NCBI RefSeq assembly: GCF_012030425.1
Contig: NZ_JAAUVN010000004.1
Location: 124,001-188,000, forward strand
Source of the DNA: Sphingobacterium sp. B16(2022)
Lineage (GTDB): Bacteria; Bacteroidota; Bacteroidia; Sphingobacteriales; Sphingobacteriaceae
Direction: 5' to 3'
Length of the DNA: 64,000 nucleotides
Below the pieces are notes generated by a model. The model had not been told where the DNA came from, did not search any database, and was given only the letters and a program-made list of their open reading frames with translations. This document shows positions 50,046-58,774 of the stretch, one piece after another. A program made the translations under genes and the position numbers. Each line of letters starts with the position of its first letter. Within the stretch, counting starts at the first letter, position 1.

Positions 50046-51179
50046 ATGCTCAGCAAAATTAATGCATGGCTACATCTTTGGTTAGGACTAGCGGCAGGCA
50101 TACCTGTTGTTATCCTAAGTATAACCGGCTGTGTACTTGTCTTCGAACATGACATCAAAGAATTCACTACAAATTATATTCGCGTAGAAGCACAAAGATC
50201 AGAAGATCAGCTTCCTCCATCTGCAATCTACAAAGCTGTAAAGACAGCCATTCCAGACAAAGAAATAGCTAGTTCCTGGTATTATGGTTTAGATAAATCA
50301 GTTAAAGTAAGTTTAGACCACTCCGATAGTTTAGTCTATGTCAATCCTTATACAGCTGAGATCCTAGCTGTTGTTAATCATGAAGATTTCTTTCATTTCA
50401 TGGATGAGGGGCACCGTCATCTATGGATGCCGAACAAGATCGGCCGTCAAGTAGTCGGCTGGAGTACTTTTATATTCTTTTCACTACTAATCACTGGTCT
50501 TATTTTATGGTGGCCAAAAAAATGGAACAAAAGATCTCGTGAGCAGAGTTTTACCATCAAATGGAAAGCGCGGTTCAAACGAGTAAATTATGACCTGCAC
50601 AATGTATTAGGATTTTACGGACTAACCATAGCCTTAGTTATGTGCCTTACAGGGTTAATCATGAGCTTCCCGTGGATGCGCAAATCAGTAGTTTGGCTCA
50701 GCGGAGGATACCCGAATAAACCTAAAGTAGAACAAGTTGAAAAAGAAATACCTGATGATCAGCCCTTGAATGATGCATTGATTGTTGCTGATCAAATCTG
50801 GTATAAAGTGCGCCATGAATATGCTCGCCATAACAAAGAAGCCGTTATCGTCCACTACCCTGAAGCCGAGGATAAATCCGTATATGCATGTACAGATATG
50901 GAAAACGGTATATGGCGTGACTTAAATTTTGATCGTAATACGCTAGAATTAACAGGCAGAAAACAAGGTCCCATTGATGATGCCAATACCACAGAATGGC
51001 TAATGCGCGCAAATTATGCCTTACATACAGGATTCATTGGGGGAATGGCTACTAAAATAATATATTTTTTAGCATCACTTATTTGCGCAACATTACCGAT
51101 TACTGGTTTCTATATCTGGTGGGGGAAAAAGAAAAAAAAAGTAAAAAAATCAAAATCTATTCATCCAATAACATCTTAA
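50046..51179 (+). CDS. PepSY-domain inner-membrane protein, likely ferric reductase
   Basis: A 377-residue protein with membrane helices near 13-33, 137-157, 185-207 and 338-358. It has the PepSY-associated layout: a first helix (LHLWLGLAAGIPVVILSITG), conserved His in FHFMDEGHRHLWMP and VNYDLHNVLGFYG and a GFYIWWGKKKKK end. PepSY proteins of this kind (PiuB/FpvG/XusC) are thought to reduce siderophore-bound iron in the periplasm, with heme bound by the histidines. It ends 10 bp before the outer-membrane barrel gene. Confidence 0.83.
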   Translation: MLSKINAWLHLWLGLAAGIPVVILSITGCVLVFEHDIKEFTTNYIRVEAQRSEDQLPPSAIYKAVKTAIPDKEIASSWYYGLDKSVKVSLDHSDSLVYVNPYTAEILAVVNHEDFFHFMDEGHRHLWMPNKIGRQVVGWSTFIFFSLLITGLILWWPKKWNKRSREQSFTIKWKARFKRVNYDLHNVLGFYGLTIALVMCLTGLIMSFPWMRKSVVWLSGGYPNKPKVEQVEKEIPDDQPLNDALIVADQIWYKVRHEYARHNKEAVIVHYPEAEDKSVYACTDMENGIWRDLNFDRNTLELTGRKQGPIDDANTTEWLMRANYALHTGFIGGMATKIIYFLASLICATLPITGFYIWWGKKKKKVKKSKSIHPITS

Positions 51180-51189
51180 TCTTGCAGAC

Positions 51190-53631
51190 ATGTTTCATCA
51201 TTGCAACTACTTACTTAGTTTATTTCTAGTTTTTACTTTATTTGTTGCCAGTGCTCAAAATTCTGCTAAAATCATGGGCCGTGTCCTAGATGAACAGAAC
51301 GAACCTGTACCCCATGCACAAGTAACTTTACATCGCGTTCATGATGGAACTGTCGCAAAAATTATTACTGCCGATAGCATAGGGAATTTTATTTTCCCTA
51401 ATGCACCATATGGAAATTACTATGTGCATATAAAAAATATGACACACGAAGATTTTAAAACATCTCAATTCATATTAAGCGAGCACGTGAATGCATATGA
51501 TTTTGGGAAAATTGTATTGCTTCAAAACAATGCTTATCTGAGTGAGGTTGTCATCAATAAACGCAAGCAATTTATAGAACAACATCAAGATAAAACCATT
51601 TTCAACATAGAAAACTCTGCATTAGCAGATGGTAACAGTGGATTAGAACTTTTGACCAAAATTCCAGGTATAAGTCTAGATGATAATGGAACCTTCAGTT
51701 TAAAAGGAAAATCTGGTGCTTCTATCATGATTAACGGAAAACTTACCTACCTCTCCGCAGATCAGCTAGCCAATTTGTTAAGAAGTACATCCTCAAACGA
51801 TATAACAAAAATTGAAGTTATGACTAATCCTAATGCCAAGCAAGATGCGGCAGGAACATCAGGGATAATCAATATCGTATTAAAAAAAGGATTGAAGCAA
51901 GGGTTGAACGGAGCTGTTTCCGGAAATATGGGAGCAGGTCGCGGATTACACCTAGGCGGTAGTTTAGACCTAAATTACAGAACGGAAAAAATAAATATCT
52001 TCGGAAATTACAATCAATACTTTCAAAATTTAGAGTATTACAATTCATTAACACGCTACTTTTATAAAGATACGCAAGCAGAACCAGAAACCTACTCCCA
52101 ACAGGAAAACAAAATTCAACCGAAACTGCGTTCAAATAATTTCAGAGTTGGTATGGATTTTTATTTAAGTTCAAAACAGACTTTGGGATTTCTAGTAAAT
52201 GGAGGCTTTGGTAAATATCCAAAATATGAACCAACCACCAATTATTTTAGAAACTATGCGACAAAAGATCTCATCTGGTCGGCTTCAACCATAACCGAAG
52301 GAAAAGAAAGATGGGAAGACATGTTATATAACATCAATTATAACCTGAAGTTCAACGAAAATGGACATGAACTAAAAGTGGATTTTGATATGATTGACCA
52401 TTATTCCAAAATGGATCAAACACTAAATACTAAATACAGTAATGAAAATCAAAATAATATACGCCCCTTATCATCACGCACTGGCGATATTCCCTCAGAC
52501 AGTAAGGTTTATGTTGCAAAAATTGATTATACACTCCCTTTTAATGAAACTTTTAAGCTAGAAACTGGTTGGAAAGCAAGTCATATCCGGACAGAAAACG
52601 ATTTGCGGTATGATACATTGCTAAATGAGAGTTATGTTCCAGATCTATCGACAAGTAATCACTTCATTTATAAAGAAACGATACAAGCAGGTTATGTGAA
52701 TCTATCAAAAACTTGGAGCAAATTTTCAACACAAGTAGGATTACGAGCAGAGCACACATCTACCGATGGTAATCAAATAACTTTAAATGAACAGTTCTCT
52801 AAAGATTATTTAAAGTTTTTCCCATCAGCATTTTTATCTTATAGCATCAATAACAATCATAAAGTACAACTAAGCTATAGCTATCGCATCGAGCGTCCAT
52901 CCTTCTGGAGTCTAAACCCATTCCGCGTCTATACAGACCCCTTCTCCTATTCAGAAGGAAATTCAAAACTAGATCCTGCTTACGAGCACGCTTATGAAGC
53001 TAACTATACACTAGCTAACAAATATATATTTACGTTAAATTATGCAGACAGATCTAATATCGTAAATGATATCATAGGATTAGATCCTACAAACAAACAA
53101 ATCACTTTTGAAAGACCCGAAAATATCGGTTCATTCAAAAATTTTGGCGTATCATTCATGGCTCCTACACAATTATTTTCCTGGTGGACAGCTACACATT
53201 TTGCAAACTATTACAGAAACGAATATGAGATTCCACAAGAAAATGAACTAATCAAAAGATCAGGCAATACGTTATCACTAAATACACAAAATACTTTCAA
53301 ACTACCCAAAGATTGGTCTGTAGAGATTGGAGGAAATTATAACTCTGGTCTGACCATTGGTTTAACGAATATCAAAAGTTACGGACTTATTTACAGTGGA
53401 ATACAAAAGAGCATTTTAAGTAAAAAAGCAACGATTAAGCTGGTCGTTAACGACATATTTCATACCAATAACCGTCGATATGAAACAGTATCCAATGCAG
53501 TGAGATTAATAGGAAAATCAAATCCAGATAGCAGAACAGCAATTTTATCATTCAATTACCGATTTGGAGGTTCAGATAACAGAGCAAAAGAACGCTCAAC
53601 AGGTTCGGAAGATATCAAAAATAGATTATAA
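51190..53631 (+). CDS. Outer-membrane beta-barrel receptor (CarboxypepD_reg plus barrel)
   Basis: A 813-residue exported protein: signal peptide at 1-21, a CarboxypepD_reg-like domain (AKIMGRVLDEQNEPVPHAQV, about 24-110), a plug-like section (LLTKIPGISLDDNGTFSLKG, INIVLKKGLKQGLNG) and a long barrel that ends in FNYRFGG followed by a charged tail. It fits the outer-membrane beta-barrel family (PF14905 type), a receptor relative. It differs from the first receptor and probably transports or helps a second ligand. It starts 10 bp after the PepSY gene and a terminator follows. Confidence 0.85.
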   Translation: MFHHCNYLLSLFLVFTLFVASAQNSAKIMGRVLDEQNEPVPHAQVTLHRVHDGTVAKIITADSIGNFIFPNAPYGNYYVHIKNMTHEDFKTSQFILSEHVNAYDFGKIVLLQNNAYLSEVVINKRKQFIEQHQDKTIFNIENSALADGNSGLELLTKIPGISLDDNGTFSLKGKSGASIMINGKLTYLSADQLANLLRSTSSNDITKIEVMTNPNAKQDAAGTSGIINIVLKKGLKQGLNGAVSGNMGAGRGLHLGGSLDLNYRTEKINIFGNYNQYFQNLEYYNSLTRYFYKDTQAEPETYSQQENKIQPKLRSNNFRVGMDFYLSSKQTLGFLVNGGFGKYPKYEPTTNYFRNYATKDLIWSASTITEGKERWEDMLYNINYNLKFNENGHELKVDFDMIDHYSKMDQTLNTKYSNENQNNIRPLSSRTGDIPSDSKVYVAKIDYTLPFNETFKLETGWKASHIRTENDLRYDTLLNESYVPDLSTSNHFIYKETIQAGYVNLSKTWSKFSTQVGLRAEHTSTDGNQITLNEQFSKDYLKFFPSAFLSYSINNNHKVQLSYSYRIERPSFWSLNPFRVYTDPFSYSEGNSKLDPAYEHAYEANYTLANKYIFTLNYADRSNIVNDIIGLDPTNKQITFERPENIGSFKNFGVSFMAPTQLFSWWTATHFANYYRNEYEIPQENELIKRSGNTLSLNTQNTFKLPKDWSVEIGGNYNSGLTIGLTNIKSYGLIYSGIQKSILSKKATIKLVVNDIFHTNNRRYETVSNAVRLIGKSNPDSRTAILSFNYRFGGSDNRAKERSTGSEDIKNRL

Positions 53632-53667
53632 AAATCAACACGATGCAAAGGTGATATTCCACACCAG

Positions 53668-53719
53668 TATAAATAGAAAACAGCTATCAAAAGAAATTGA
53701 TAGCTGTTTTCTATTTATA
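53668..53719. terminator. Long terminator after the uptake locus
   Basis: TATAAATAGAAAACAGCTAT and following bases (53668-53690) pair without mismatch with 53697-53719, a 23-bp stem with a 6-nt loop. A- and T-rich sequence lies on both sides, so it can act on either strand. The rest of 53720-53938 has no gene apart from the dus promoter. Confidence 0.85.
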
Positions 53720-53916
53720 TTTATTCGAGCGTTGTAAATACGAACAACTTTGAAAACTTCAGAACATATATCCTTACTAATTAATCTCTTTACGAAGAAG
53801 CACATTTTAGCAAGAAACCTGCCCTGCATATTAATAAACAATAAAACATGAATTTCCTAAATCATCATATGACATTCATATCAAAAACACCATAAATAGA
53901 ACTATCTCAAAATTGT

Positions 53917-53924
53917 TATCTTTG
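53917..53924 (+). promoter_or_regulatory. dus promoter -7 box
   Basis: TATCTTTG (TAnnTTTG) ends 14 nt before the dus ATG, giving a leader of about 9 nt. Confidence 0.55.
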
Positions 53925-53938
53925 TAAAAAAATCAAAT

Positions 53939-54937
53939 ATGTCTGTTAAGATTGGCGAAAATATAGATTTAGGAGACTTTCCATTATTGCTAGCTCCAAT
54001 GGAGGATGTAAGTGATCCGCCATTCCGTTTTGTTTGTAAGCAAAATGGGGTAGATATGATGTATACGGAATTTATCTCTTCAGAAGGATTAATTCGAGAC
54101 GCAGCAAAATCACGTAAAAAGTTAGATATCTTCGAGTATGAAAGACCAATAGGTATACAAATCTTCGGTTCCGAAATCGAACACATGAGACAGTCATCCG
54201 AAATCTGCACATTAGCAAATCCAGATCTAATCGATATTAATTACGGTTGTCCAGTTAAAAACGTTGCTTGCCGTGGAGCAGGCGCTAGTTTATTGCAAGA
54301 TATCGATCGTATGGTCGCAATGACAAAAGCAGTCGTGGAAGGAACACATCTACCAGTTACTGTGAAGACCCGCCTTGGCTGGGACGATGACACCAAAAAT
54401 GTTTATGAAGTGGCAGAACGTTTACAGGATATCGGTATTAAAGCTTTATCAATACATGGACGTACACGCGCACAAATGTATAAAGGGCAAGCAGATTGGT
54501 CTATGATTCGTGATATTAAGCGTAATCCACGCATTAAAATTCCAATTTTTGGAAACGGCGATGTAGATTCTTTAGAAAAAGCAATTGCATGGCGCCAGGA
54601 ATATGAAGTTGATGGTATTATGATTGGTCGCGCCTCAATTGGATATCCTTGGATATTTAGAGAAATAAAACACTTTTTCAACACAGGAGAACGTTTAGCC
54701 GGTCCAACAATTGCTGAACGTGTAGATGTGTGCAGAACACATTTGGTTAAATCAATTGAATGGAAAGGACCTAAAACAGGTATTTTCGAAATGCGTCGTC
54801 ATTATTCAAACTACTTTAAAGGTATACCAGACTTTAAAGAATACAGAATGCGATTAGTCAGTCTTCAGACATTCGAAGAGATCCAAGAAGTGTTAGACGA
54901 AATACAACATAACTTTGCAGAAGAAGCTATTTATTAA
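53939..54937 (+). CDS. dusB: tRNA-dihydrouridine synthase (DusB-type)
   Basis: A 332-residue FMN enzyme that reduces uridines in tRNA D-loops. The TIM barrel begins LLLAPMEDVSDPPFRFVCKQ; the catalytic Cys is in NYGCPVKNVACRGAGASLLQ, and the FMN phosphate site is in GNGDVDSLEKA and MIGRASIGYPWIF. The C-terminal helical domain binds tRNA. Its stop codon lies in the loop of the shared terminator. Subclass B is the likeliest from sequence, not proven. Confidence 0.92.
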   Translation: MSVKIGENIDLGDFPLLLAPMEDVSDPPFRFVCKQNGVDMMYTEFISSEGLIRDAAKSRKKLDIFEYERPIGIQIFGSEIEHMRQSSEICTLANPDLIDINYGCPVKNVACRGAGASLLQDIDRMVAMTKAVVEGTHLPVTVKTRLGWDDDTKNVYEVAERLQDIGIKALSIHGRTRAQMYKGQADWSMIRDIKRNPRIKIPIFGNGDVDSLEKAIAWRQEYEVDGIMIGRASIGYPWIFREIKHFFNTGERLAGPTIAERVDVCRTHLVKSIEWKGPKTGIFEMRRHYSNYFKGIPDFKEYRMRLVSLQTFEEIQEVLDEIQHNFAEEAIY

Positions 54938-54950
54938 AAATAGCTTCTTC
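54920..54950. terminator. Bidirectional terminator in the dus stop region
   Basis: GAAGAAGCTATTT (54920-54932) pairs perfectly with 54938-54950. The dus stop TAA (54935-54937) is in the loop and the flippase stop (54950-54952) is at the other foot. Confidence 0.75.
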
Positions 54951-56461
54951 TAACTTTTAGACTTCAACATCTTCATTACCGTTTTCCTCTCGACAAAAAC
55001 GGTTCCCAATAAGTAAGCAATCAACATCATATTGCCAATCCAAAAATTCCGGTCAAATACTATGTAATGGATATAAACGATCATAGTACCAACCAACATA
55101 TAAGCCCCAATTTTAAAGATCTTATAAGGAATTGGATAATTCTTTTGTCCCCAAAAATAGGATAAAAATACCATTACACCATAAGTTATGGTCGTCACAT
55201 AAATTGCACCGACATAGCTGTAGCGCGGAATCAGGATATAACACAATATAATTGTAATTAAAGCCCCAATACCTGAAATATAGAGACCGTATCGTGTTTG
55301 ATCAGAAAGTTTATACCACACAGAAAGGTTCATATATATCCCAAGCATCACATAGTTGAATAAAATAACAGGAATAATAAATAGACCCGACCAATATTCT
55401 GCACTCTCTGAAGCAGATCCTCCTTGAATAAAATACTTAAGCCATTCAATATTGACAGACAATCCGATCATGACAACCATCATAGCAATCACAAAATATT
55501 CCATGATCATTGCATAAACCTTTTTCGAATTATCATTTTTGGCATAGGAGAAGAAAAAAGGTTCGGCTCCTAAACGAAATGCCTGCACGAAAATGCTTAA
55601 GAAAACAGCAATCTTTGCAATAGCACCATATATACCAACATCTCGGTCAGCAATACTTTTCGGTAATAATTCAGGCATTAAAATCTTATCTAGGTTTTCG
55701 TTTATGATAAATGAAATATTAGCGATCAAAATAGGAAAGCTATATCGAAACATATCACCTAATAACACCCGATCAATTTTAAAATTAAATGTTCTAATCT
55801 CGGGCAACAGCATCAACAATGTCACTGCACTCGCTACAAAATTAGAAATAAACACATAACCCAACCATGAGTTTATATACCAGCTAGAAAAATATGGTTC
55901 AGTATCCGGAAAATGTTGAAGTAAATAAGGTATGAAGACAATGAATGTCAAGTTTAAAATAACAAATGTGATGATATTGACTAACTTCAATACGCCGTAG
56001 CGCAATGGCCGACCATTAGCACGAACTTTGGCAAAAGGAACAACAGCAAGTGCATCAACGACTAAAGTAAGTCCAACAAAGTAAATATAGCTTTTATATT
56101 GACCTACAGAGTCAATATTTTCTTTTGCAAACCAATGCGCAATGTCATTAGAAAAAATAAGAATAGTTAATAGAAAAATTAAAGAAGTAAAAATGGTGAC
56201 AACAAAGCTATTATTGAATACTTTAGATTTATCCTTCTCCTCAACTTTCTGTAAATATCTAAAATAGGTTGTTTCCATCCCAAAAGCTAGGAATGCATTG
56301 ATCATAGCTGCCCAAGAATACATATTCGTAAATATTCCATAGGTGGAAGCTTCAAATTTACGAACGAAAATTGGCGTTAAAACAAAATTCAGTAATCTAG
56401 AGATGATAGTACTGAGACCGTAGATCAAGGTTTGACCAGCAAATTTTTTAAAAACAGACAA
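54950..56461 (-). CDS. Polysaccharide flippase, Wzx/MATE-like
   Basis: A 503-residue inner-membrane protein with 12-14 hydrophobic helices throughout. The N-terminal FKKFAGQTLIYGLSTIISRL and on to NFVLTPIFVRKFEASTYGIF is typical of the polysaccharide biosynthesis (MOP/Wzx) family, which flips lipid-linked oligosaccharides. It is the last gene of an amidohydrolase-acylphosphatase-flippase set on the minus strand (gaps of 34 and 11 bp); no glycosyltransferases are nearby, so its substrate is open. Confidence 0.85.
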   Translation of the reverse strand: MSVFKKFAGQTLIYGLSTIISRLLNFVLTPIFVRKFEASTYGIFTNMYSWAAMINAFLAFGMETTYFRYLQKVEEKDKSKVFNNSFVVTIFTSLIFLLTILIFSNDIAHWFAKENIDSVGQYKSYIYFVGLTLVVDALAVVPFAKVRANGRPLRYGVLKLVNIITFVILNLTFIVFIPYLLQHFPDTEPYFSSWYINSWLGYVFISNFVASAVTLLMLLPEIRTFNFKIDRVLLGDMFRYSFPILIANISFIINENLDKILMPELLPKSIADRDVGIYGAIAKIAVFLSIFVQAFRLGAEPFFFSYAKNDNSKKVYAMIMEYFVIAMMVVMIGLSVNIEWLKYFIQGGSASESAEYWSGLFIIPVILFNYVMLGIYMNLSVWYKLSDQTRYGLYISGIGALITIILCYILIPRYSYVGAIYVTTITYGVMVFLSYFWGQKNYPIPYKIFKIGAYMLVGTMIVYIHYIVFDRNFWIGNMMLIAYLLGTVFVERKTVMKMLKSKS

Positions 56462-56472
56462 GATATTAAGAT

Positions 56473-56754
56473 TTATTTAGACGATTTTTTTAGCACTTCA
56501 AAATTCTTAAAATCTTCCCAGACGCCCTCTTCACAAATCACTTCTTCCACTACTGCGCGCTCAGGTCCCTCTTCACAGAATTCTTTTAAACAATCTAGAG
56601 CAAAATCATCACCCTCTGCCTCAATATAAACAGAACCATCCGCTAAATTTCTAACAAACCCTTTAATACCCAATTGGTCGGCAACTGCTTTGGTAGATAA
56701 CCTAAAATAAACCCCCTGTACTTTTCCTTTGATAGAAATATTAACATGTTTCAT
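56473..56754 (-). CDS. acyP: Acylphosphatase
   Basis: A 93-residue small enzyme that hydrolyses acyl phosphates. The catalytic GKVQGVYFR motif (Arg18) and the Asn in GFVRNLADGSVYIEAEG are present. The C-terminus has an acidic stretch. TACTTTTG at 56760-56767 (minus strand) lies only 5 nt before the ATG, so it may have its own leaderless transcript, although it sits 34 bp behind the amidohydrolase gene. Confidence 0.93.
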   Translation of the reverse strand: MKHVNISIKGKVQGVYFRLSTKAVADQLGIKGFVRNLADGSVYIEAEGDDFALDCLKEFCEEGPERAVVEEVICEEGVWEDFKNFEVLKKSSK

Positions 56755-56759
56755 ATCAA

Positions 56760-56767
56760 CAAAAGTA
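56760..56767 (-). promoter_or_regulatory. Candidate acyP promoter -7 box
   Basis: Reads TACTTTTG on the minus strand (TAnnTTTG), 5 nt before the acyP ATG and just after the end of the amidohydrolase gene. Confidence 0.5.
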
Positions 56768-56788
56768 CAGAAGATTTTGAGTATTTTA

Positions 56789-57958
56789 CTATGCTAATCT
56801 TTGCACCGTAACTTTATCAGATAATCTAAAATGTTCCATATTTTTCAATAGAACAAGACCTGGTTTTTTACCAACTTCAATTGAACCAAATTTATCATCG
56901 ATATTTAAAGCCTGTGCCCCATTAATAGTAGCCCACTGGATAGATTGCTGAAAATCTAAATTATCAAAATGTTTATGTAACACTTTTAATTCATCTAAAA
57001 TTGAAAGCTTATCATTGGATGCTAAACTATCTGTACCGATTACAATTTTTTGATTATCGTTTACAAAGTTCATTACTTTTGGCAATTGACCTTCAATATA
57101 AAGATTCGCCTTCGGACATAAACACCATACGATATCACGGCCCATTCGGTCCACAAAATCAAGGTCTTTCAATGACGTATACGTATTGTGAACCAAGATC
57201 AACTTATTAGGATGAGGTAAATATGGTAAATATGACTGAATTGAATTTCTAGCCTGAGCTTTAAACAAATCAGGATTTTTCCCTATTACTTTAAAGAAAT
57301 CGATAAATCCTCCCGTTTTATAACGAAACAATCGATTTTCTTCATCACTCTCTTGATTATGAATACTGATAATATTAACATCAGAAACCGCTTTTTTAAA
57401 TTTCTTCAGAAGTATTTTCGAACAAGAATAAGGAGCATGTGGTGTAATTGAAGAATGTGCTGGATCAAATTCATGAATCAAATCCTTAGCCTCCTGCAAT
57501 CGACCATCAGCTTCATCCGGCTCTACTCCGAAGACTTCAACAAAAGTGTGGTAAAGAATCTTACTAGACTCCTTAATGTTAGATGTGTTATCAGAATTCA
57601 CGTGATCTCCAACTGCCACAATACCATTATTGTACATTTCTTCATCAGCAGCAGCCATCGCTTTATCAATCACTTTTAAAGAAGTGCCACGACTTGTCAT
57701 AACCGAAGAAAGAAAAGCTGGTAATCCAGTTTTTTGCGGAATCGTACCCTTCATATGGGACAATTCTAAGTGACAATGCGCATTAATAAATCCAGGAACA
57801 ATAACTCCTTCAAATTTTTCAATATGCTGGCCGCTCAATTCTACGTCTTTACTTTCATAAATCCCAAGGATTTCACCATCATCATTAACTTTTACCACTC
57901 CATCTTTAATAGGTAAAGATGTAATTGGTAAGATATAGGTAGCGCTAAAATATTTCAT
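56789..57958 (-). CDS. Amidohydrolase, TrzA/ATZ (chlorohydrolase) type
   Basis: A 389-residue cytosolic metal-dependent hydrolase. VIVPGFINAHCHLELSHMKG gives the HxH metal motif; further ligands are SITPHAPYSCS, ISIHNQESDEEN and VIGTDSLASNDKLS, where Asp binds metal. The C-terminal EVGKKPGLVLL is typical for the superfamily. Members deaminate purine- or pterin-like compounds, including aminodeoxyfutalosine. I cannot choose between them. It leads the three-gene minus-strand set. Confidence 0.85.
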   Translation of the reverse strand: MKYFSATYILPITSLPIKDGVVKVNDDGEILGIYESKDVELSGQHIEKFEGVIVPGFINAHCHLELSHMKGTIPQKTGLPAFLSSVMTSRGTSLKVIDKAMAAADEEMYNNGIVAVGDHVNSDNTSNIKESSKILYHTFVEVFGVEPDEADGRLQEAKDLIHEFDPAHSSITPHAPYSCSKILLKKFKKAVSDVNIISIHNQESDEENRLFRYKTGGFIDFFKVIGKNPDLFKAQARNSIQSYLPYLPHPNKLILVHNTYTSLKDLDFVDRMGRDIVWCLCPKANLYIEGQLPKVMNFVNDNQKIVIGTDSLASNDKLSILDELKVLHKHFDNLDFQQSIQWATINGAQALNIDDKFGSIEVGKKPGLVLLKNMEHFRLSDKVTVQRLA

Positions 57959-58595
57959 TATTATAAAAACTTTAATAGTTACTTAGCATTCAGGTCAACG
58001 CAAAGGAACTGTGGTTATTAACGTTAAAATTCGTGCCAAAATTTAGTAAAAAAAATATTACCATTAAAAAAAACAAATTTACACAATTAGTTTAATTATT
58101 TAATCGTGATAAAAATCAAAGACTTTTAGATAAATTAACTTATAGGAATGTAACATAAATTTAAACCTTAATAAAAACTCCCTTGTTGCTAAAAATAATT
58201 AACATGAGCTAAAAGTTTGAATTTTAGCATATTTTTTGAAGGTAGGGAATAAGTTTAAATTCAGCCAATATATTATCTAAAAACCACAATTTTATTCATT
58301 TTTGTAGCGATTCAATGACGTTATGTCAGTGAAGCATCAATAAATCATGGAATTATAAATGGACATCCTTTTAGTTATTAAAAAAAGAAACCGGATCAAT
58401 ACAGCTACTTTAAAATCCGAAAGAAGCTAAAGATAAAGCAACACAACATTCATCATAATACAATCCTATAAACGAAAATCTATTCCACTTATTTTTACGA
58501 GCAAAACAAATTGATATTCCAAAACTCAATTCCTCAACATCCATTTTTACATTATATTTTTAGTACAGATTTTATTTAATACCTTCGCATTATCA
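57959..58595. other. Gene-free stretch before the thiamin riboswitch
   Basis: 640 bp with no supported gene and only short minor inverted repeats such as TGACGTTATGTCA near 58315. It holds the amidohydrolase promoter at one end and presumably that of the riboswitch transcript at the other. I see no clear structure. Confidence 0.5.
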
Positions 58596-58705
58596 ATAAG
58601 GGGTGCCTTGTTCTACGAACACGAATAAAGGCTGAGATTATACCCAACAATACATTTATGTGTTGTGCACCTGATCCAGATAATGCTGGCGGAGGGAAAA
58701 GGTTA
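58596..58705 (+). promoter_or_regulatory. TPP riboswitch (THI box)
   Basis: The THI-box landmarks are plain: GGGGTGCCTTG, AAAGGCTGAGATTATACCC, CACCTGATCCAGATAATGC and TGGCGGAGGGAAAAGG. Thiamin diphosphate binding should repress the TonB receptor gene that starts 70 nt downstream. There is no clear terminator hairpin between, so control may act on translation. Confidence 0.95.
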
Positions 58706-58774
58706 GTTAAATAAGTGAAAAACTGTTGTAACCCCTAGCAATAGTTTGTTTAACTCAAAATTCAATTAAAAAAC

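Noticed and set aside
56789..57958. Naming the amidohydrolase as aminodeoxyfutalosine deaminase
   Set aside because: The metal motifs are common to the whole TrzA/ATZ family, and no other futalosine-pathway gene is in the window.
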